DNA of 64,000 bases from Phorcus lineatus. Lineage: Eukaryota > Mollusca > Gastropoda > Trochida > Trochidae. The position numbers and the translations under genes are program-made. The stretch spans positions 40,596,520 through 40,660,519 of the forward strand of contig OV121089.1 in assembly GCA_921293015.1 (NCBI GenBank), in the 5' to 3' direction. Each line of letters opens with the position of its first letter. Position 1 is the first letter of the stretch. Below are positions 63,101 through 64,000 of this stretch, one piece after another. The notes under the pieces were generated by a model. The model did no database searches and was not told the DNA's origin. It saw nothing but the letters and a program-made list of their open reading frames with translations.

Positions 63101-63468
63101 TCAGAGTTGCATATCCAGACATGTTTAATGGGAGGGGATGGGGAAGGTAGGTGGAGGGATTGCCCTGAGTATTCAGACAAAAAACCTTAGAGTTCCATAT
63201 CCGGACATGTTTAAAGGGGAGAGGAGGGGGAAGGTAGATGGAGGGATTGCCCTGAGTGTTCAAAAGAGGGAGGAGATGCAGATGTGATAGACCCCTCATT
63301 ATATACATACCAATGCAAGAATGAAATCGTCGTGTTTGTTTGCAGGAGGAACGGGAGATAGAGAAGGAGGTGTGGCAGAAGGTAGAGAACAGCTACCAGC
63401 AGTCGTCCCGGGCGGTGCACGATCACATTCACCTCAAGCTGCAGTACCTCCACACCCTCAAGTTGTGA
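39113..63468 (+). CDS. NAA25: N-alpha-acetyltransferase 25, NatB auxiliary subunit
   Basis: The TPR-type scaffold of the NatB complex. It holds the catalytic NAA20 on ribosomes so that N-termini starting Met-Asp/Glu/Asn/Gln are acetylated co-translationally. Exons: 39113-39167, 47619-47704, 47931-48069, 48541-48737, 49242-49347, 49835-49915, 50912-51023, 51643-51735, 52393-52553, 53019-53131, 53884-53952, 54431-54566, 54918-55007, 55529-55639, 56011-56080, 56336-56435, 57034-57081, 57370-57473, 58270-58322, 58553-58625, 59268-59310, 59852-60055, 60348-60471, 60965-61024, 61189-61286, 61891-62001, 62742-62891, 63346-63468. The joined frame is open and gives 969 residues; human NAA25 has about 972. 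Diagnostic matches to human: start MASRSHV, RRLRLIYD with LDNGNNKKAIQEADK, KKNPYYFWAIMSIIMQ, TMFLPLAERM, DQWQFW, LELIR, LQFSDNYLLLAAH, FQIKLLLVRLYCIMGAF, WLRVRNLMLRL, and a lysine-rich KKQRKKKD stretch near the C-terminus. The acceptor before exon 22 (TTGCTTGAAG) has a poor pyrimidine tract. Intron 1 hosts the DIRS element. Confidence 0.97.
40191..40371 (+). repeat. DIRS left inverted terminal repeat
   Basis: 181 nt, reading as an exact reverse complement of 46631-46811. The 14 nt outside it (40177-40190) form the unique left tip, seen again only in the internal complementary region. Confidence 0.92.
41217..43211 (+). CDS. DIRS ORF1, gag-like protein (664 aa)
   Basis: First ORF of the DIRS element. 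The N-terminus has a cysteine-rich zinc-ribbon-like segment (pairs CEGC, CCPRC, CEFC within the first 45 residues), as in many DIRS ORF1 proteins. The middle is low-complexity, rich in Pro, Ser, Asp and Arg. The end is Arg/Gly-rich (GRGRGRGQQ), suited to nucleic-acid binding. The role as structural protein is inferred from the family. Codon use and GC content differ from the surrounding host intron. Confidence 0.8.
   Translation: MNNSKKCEGCHKFMSAVDPHPCCPRCYGSNCSFDRPCEFCGNLEEPDFQAYIAARQRSLTKSSSKSSTISTPPPSNLAADLAQFRVMAQKMMPLMNRLLSVPDLEGEGVQGDQRLPPSPGRDVVSHITGRRGGEEKQEDDVLSIDAPSAIDSALPTPSSRDPRLLKKTKGKLPRSATTPRRDQTVNDSARRTKKANRTAPPSGSAPPTSATNSSIVQYSGSSSSSSRSDRRPARKDQQPVDPQGSVGPRDATDPQGTSGPQRSRDPQRTADPHRLDNVQPTQGSHTPSDSQRTAPNQRSNGSLPKRKSSDPPEISFYGSQPAPPTKKSKKAGTEESVFPVLGWYDKIDEVYRHFPDLARPPTPSLPIHNDISRGVPKAPSTPANSLPPPDSSAQLAAQLSDRVGTLAFDKQPARSSFYRCFPYKTHNARFANTEETLLDDNFRYLMGKGTPSDQIKVHDSRLREVETSVNKAMQTSSYIHWFAATAARQLPIIPDSAEPTGSTSVPYSSLATAFAFFDSLGDAVLDLDRHLLWIQSQLTLLRRSAYVKQLPQNTDPKIKEMLYQAPLFGGTLFGDSVSKALERRDKEMERKKNEDIHTLVLSASPRRRQSPRNKPSTPSRKQNFQKSQTTSTPKKNFDKFPRYEKFPTPGKSGGRGRGRGQQRV
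43012..45348 (+). CDS. DIRS pol: reverse transcriptase, RNase H, DAM-like domain
   Basis: Open frame overlapping the end of ORF1. The recognisable protein starts at about 43330: RT with DELRMIIDLK, SLDLRDAYLHV and the box GYLDDFLL; then RNase H (LLVTDASTVGWGAH, LASDNTT, LADNLSRP, about 44380-44730); then the DAM-methylase-like domain typical of DIRS elements (DLFTTRLN, YAFPPPALIPAVL, LIAPAWP, about 44800-45030). Initiation in this family often depends on overlap with ORF1; the true start is not evident here. Confidence 0.88.
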   Translation: MYCPLHPEGDSLPGTSRPLRPGNKIFKRARLLLRPRRILTSSLGTRSSRLPARVVDEAVAEASSGFDHPTPIPNQSSTLARLPTFPLNVVPGQVGGRLQQFAINWPIVSDDPWILSVVSQGYRLIFDSLPPTTFIPEGPRFHLSGLPLIAAEDAIQKLLLKKAVIELDPATVSRGFYSPVFLVPKKDTDELRMIIDLKILNRNFLQRPPHFRMESIPALKLALRPGDWMVSLDLRDAYLHVPIHPASQKYLRFALNGRLFQFRVLPFGISIAPWLFTRITAPVLSFLHSRSIRIHGYLDDFLLPDQSHRCLETNREFAVFTLEHLGFIVHPEKSDFTPSQRVKYIGAIFDTGISKVLPPEDRVTVARNLILSMSQSPQTLRQWMSLLGRLTSMQDLTNRGRLRLRHFQFWINSVRSLELSTRCCPPPEILRSLRWWLQDQNVLQGVQLVPFVQDVLLVTDASTVGWGAHLRDQMFQGTWSPEEAPLHINQLELLAVLKSLQFWQTQLRGKKIMLASDNTTVVAYVNRQGGTRSKGLLDLCLQLFDWIDRNDCQLRARHIPGHLNVLADNLSRPNQIQSTEWTLHPTSFKMVSGLWESPMIDLFTTRLNTQLPVYVSPVPDPQAFDVDAMSISWDGLLAYAFPPPALIPAVLEKARRHSCIIVLIAPAWPNRPWFPDLLTASTRPPVQLPVFPTLLRQPRSDRFHRNPESLCLHAWRLSNVISGKVVSPKKLQRQSVEVSELPLQPSTIAGIENSPSGSSNSSLMLLSPFHSSLSSCSF
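43323..46229 (+). CDS. DIRS tyrosine recombinase ORF
   Basis: A long open frame whose first two thirds lie over pol in another frame and show no domain. The recognisable recombinase occupies about 45130-46215: a SAM-like N-terminal domain (FLLFLRKDKKLKAGTIDGYK), a first catalytic block with ASASRVSELHAL, and a C-terminal block SSHEIRAWATS followed by FSTFYLRDV with the tyrosine. The enzyme recombines the circular cDNA into the target in this family. Confidence 0.88.
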   Translation: MANCFRRPLDPICSLAGLPSDIRFVTSDYLHPGGTPLSSIWSSLDSSRRRNPEALAEEGSYRTGPGHSFTRVLFAGFPGSKERYRRAAYDHRSEDPEPELPAETTALQDGVDSGAETGSTTRGLDGLVRPQGCLSPRPDSSSIPEVPSVCSQRQVVPVQGSSVRDLDSTLAIHPHHSSGPELSTLQVHQDSRVPGRLPLTRPVSSLSGDEQRVCRFYFGTSGFHCASGEVGLHAVPESKVHRSHLRHGNFEGSSARGQGHSSAELDPIHVPVSTNLKAMDVPVGQAHEHAGFDQQGEAKTPSLSVLDQLREIARAFNSLLSSTRDSPIASLVASRPERPAGRSIGPLRAGCSASDRRVHSRLGGSPQGPDVSGNLVSGRGSSSHQPTGIVSRPEVSSVLADPAEGEENNVGLRQHHGSGLRQSPRRHSIEGIARSLSSAVRLDRQERLSTQSQTHSRPSERSGRQPVPSEPDPVNGMDSASHLLQDGIRPMGIPDDRPVHDQAQHAASSLRQSGSGSSGLRRRRNVDQLGRSPCLRLSSTSADSSSIGESETSQLHHRSDCSSVAQSSLVSGSVDCVNSSAGTAASFSNITKTTKVRQVSSKPRVPLSSRLEVIQRNLRKSGFSQEVAEAVRGGLRASTSALYDCRYRKFTEWKQQFQPDAAISIPLVAEFLLFLRKDKKLKAGTIDGYKSALTSALALQGVDLSRDQTIHRLARSFQLEDLKSPKFQLKWNLSVVLSALLADPFEPIEDVPLQFLSWKTAFLLALASASRVSELHALDHSTMTHSKNWQSVSLTTLPGFVAKNQKSIAGPLGRRCFSVPALSAAISDGMEKDLLLCPVRALREYLTRTKSFRRGRHRLFLPCLPSSDKDITKNTVSAWLKKTIKAAYHKSASTPPIYGKVSSHEIRAWATSAPLWHSASVEDVISAGYWASSTTFSTFYLRDVQSDLQGLHQLGPFVAAGAVQSSKQ
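46475..46566 (-). repeat. DIRS internal complementary region
   Basis: About 92 nt that read, in reverse complement, as the right end of the element joined directly to its left end. The join falls at 46509/46510: GAAAGAAAT (complement of the left tip) abuts TTAACAAAA (complement of the right tip). This is the family's template for completing the ends through a circular intermediate. Confidence 0.88.
46631..46811 (-). repeat. DIRS right inverted terminal repeat
   Basis: Partner of 40191-40371, 181 nt. The outer 41 nt (46812-46852) are the unique right tip, seen again in the internal complementary region. Confidence 0.92.
50150..50602 (+). mobile_element. TTAA-flanked MITE, full-length copy (copy 7)
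   Basis: In NAA25 intron 6. It begins AAGAGAAACAGAGTATGTTT and ends CAACATGCTCTGTGTCCCCT with TTAA next. The interior matches copies 2 and 4 (AAGAGCCAT, TGTCACTATACTGAA, CTTTTCGATAACATAACA). Confidence 0.7.
51868..51935 (+). mobile_element. tRNA-derived SINE head fragment
   Basis: GGGATAGCGCAGTGGTTAGC is a tRNA A-box-like promoter, followed by CGGCTTCGGATCAGGAGGTC. The same head occurs on the minus strand near 9170. The SINE body is missing; a short CTCACCTTACCTCACC tail follows at once. NAA25 intron 8. Confidence 0.65.
53285..53530 (+). mobile_element. SINE body copy with TCACC tail
   Basis: It shares CAACTTTGTCTGCAGTAGA, TTGCGGGCTTTCTCC and GTGAAATACTCTTGAAGGCG with copies near 8900-9120 and 23565-23690, and ends in CACCTCACCTCACC. 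The promoter head is absent or decayed. NAA25 intron 10. Confidence 0.65.
54606..54895. repeat. (GAT)n-rich microsatellite
   Basis: An imperfect GAT/GATGAT tract filling most of NAA25 intron 12, up to about 20 nt before the acceptor of exon 13. Confidence 0.9.
55621..55828. repeat. 56-bp tandem repeat overlapping NAA25 exon 14 donor
   Basis: The block TACTGCATCATGGGTAGGTC starts at 55627, 55683, 55739 and 55795, a regular 56-bp step. The first copy contains the last codons of exon 14 and its splice donor; the other three lie in the intron. Confidence 0.92.
56437..56492. repeat. (TGTC)n microsatellite at splice donor
   Basis: An imperfect TGTC/TGCC tract beginning directly at the donor of NAA25 exon 16 (GTATGTCTGTCTG). 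Confidence 0.9.
56688..56890 (-). repeat. Dispersed repeat family R, inverted copy
   Basis: Reverse-complement likeness to the second part of 34596-34930 (AAGTTCAGCAACAA, GGGTGACCCA, AACTGAGAG). NAA25 intron 16. Confidence 0.5.
60615..60935. repeat. Dispersed repeat with two TTGTTAACGCGAT blocks
   Basis: In NAA25 intron 23. The block TTGTTAACGCGATNNCTC, followed by AAGCTTAGCACCTA, occurs twice, at about 60697 and 60847. Flanks are GC-richer and end with GGGGGACATTGCCATGTAAG. Repeats like this are common in mollusc genomes (from memory). Non-coding. Confidence 0.5.
62452..62588. mobile_element. Small foldback element
   Basis: Inverted arms at about 62452-62503 and 62529-62588, sharing ATTGCACGAATTGCAACG / CGTCGCAATTTGTGCAAT and TACTAACACTGTTATCAA / TTGATGACAGTGTTAGTA. 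There is a loop of about 25 nt. NAA25 intron 26. Confidence 0.75.
63012..63265. repeat. 87-bp tandem repeat, 3 copies
   Basis: The units start at 63012, 63099 and 63185 (CCTCAGAGTTGCATATCC; GGTGGAGGGATTGCCCTGAG). They fill more than half of the last NAA25 intron. Confidence 0.9.
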
Positions 63469-64000
63469 GGATGGTTTTAGTGGCGATCTCATCAAAACCA
63501 GGAGTTTTCTCCCTTGCTCTTGAAAACTGGAGTGGCCATTTTGTCTTTTCTACCATGCAGTGTTTCCTTGATGGAAGTGCAGAGATTTGAAAGAAGAAAA
63601 ACTTTGAATAGTGCTTTTGATTTGATATGTCAGTGACATGGTTGCAATGATATATTTATTGGAACTAATACAGGAATGACGAGTGAGACATTCAGCATGA
63701 TTGATTTTCCTTGCTGTTGATCTTTCCTTTTATCAAATGTGATACATGGAAAAGCAAGATGTTAAGTGTTTGGAATTATAATGGCTGTAGTGATACGAGG
63801 ACCCTTTCTGAGGATAGGTAGTGTGTGTTGGATGATGGCTTGCTCAGTGAAAGACTTATCCACAATGAGGGCCGAGATGAACCCTTGAATTATGATGTCT
63901 CCTTTACTGCCAGAGGCAATTTACCAACAAATCAACTGTTGTCTTACGAGATTTGTCAAGAGAAACACATTCTGGTGAACCAATATCGTATCATGCATCC
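63469..64000 (+). other. Start of NAA25 3' UTR
   Basis: This follows the stop codon at 63466-63468. I see no AATAAA before the window ends, so the transcript probably continues outside it. No other gene is recognised. Confidence 0.5.

Overview
The window is animal nuclear DNA: AT-rich, with spliced genes whose exons end in GT and start after AG, and many old mobile elements. Gene content (SLC23 transporters, a DUF4291 gene, the NatB subunit NAA25), a tRNA-derived SINE and an autonomous DIRS element fit a marine lophotrochozoan. A bivalve mollusc is my best guess; this is inference, not proof. Layout: (1) 302-9573, minus strand, an SLC23 (ascorbate/nucleobase permease) gene in ten exons, called gene A. 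(2) 9574-19680, an intergenic stretch of about 10 kb filled with repeats, a faint LTR-retroelement fossil and a decayed mariner. (3) 19681-32690, plus strand, a second SLC23 gene in eleven exons, gene B, head-to-head with A. (4) 32691-35665, gene-free, with a satellite. (5) 35666-38428, minus strand, a four-exon DUF4291 gene. (6) 38429-39112, a short region separating the divergent DUF4291 and NAA25 starts. (7) 39113-63468, plus strand, NAA25 in 28 exons, whose spliced reading frame is continuous for 969 residues. (8) 40177-46852, inside NAA25 intron 1, a whole-looking DIRS retrotransposon with 181-nt inverted ends and an internal segment that records its circle junction. The two SLC23 copies share the position and phase of their introns and six identical exon lengths, so they are paralogues from an inverted duplication. 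They differ at the substrate site in a complementary way. A keeps the TM1 Gln-His pair and the TM8 Glu but has an altered NAT signature. B keeps the NAT signature but has Gln-Gln in TM1 and Lys in place of the TM8 Glu. The strongest unusual signals are these paired losses; the DIRS element with its readable circle junction; a seven-copy TTAA-flanked non-autonomous element family spread through both SLC23 loci and NAA25; a nested foldback carrying three perfect CRE palindromes in the DUF4291 first intron; and a 56-bp tandem array that multiplies the splice donor of NAA25 exon 14. I found no clearly new multigene system. All exon boundaries were placed by eye from splice consensus, reading frame and family alignment from memory.
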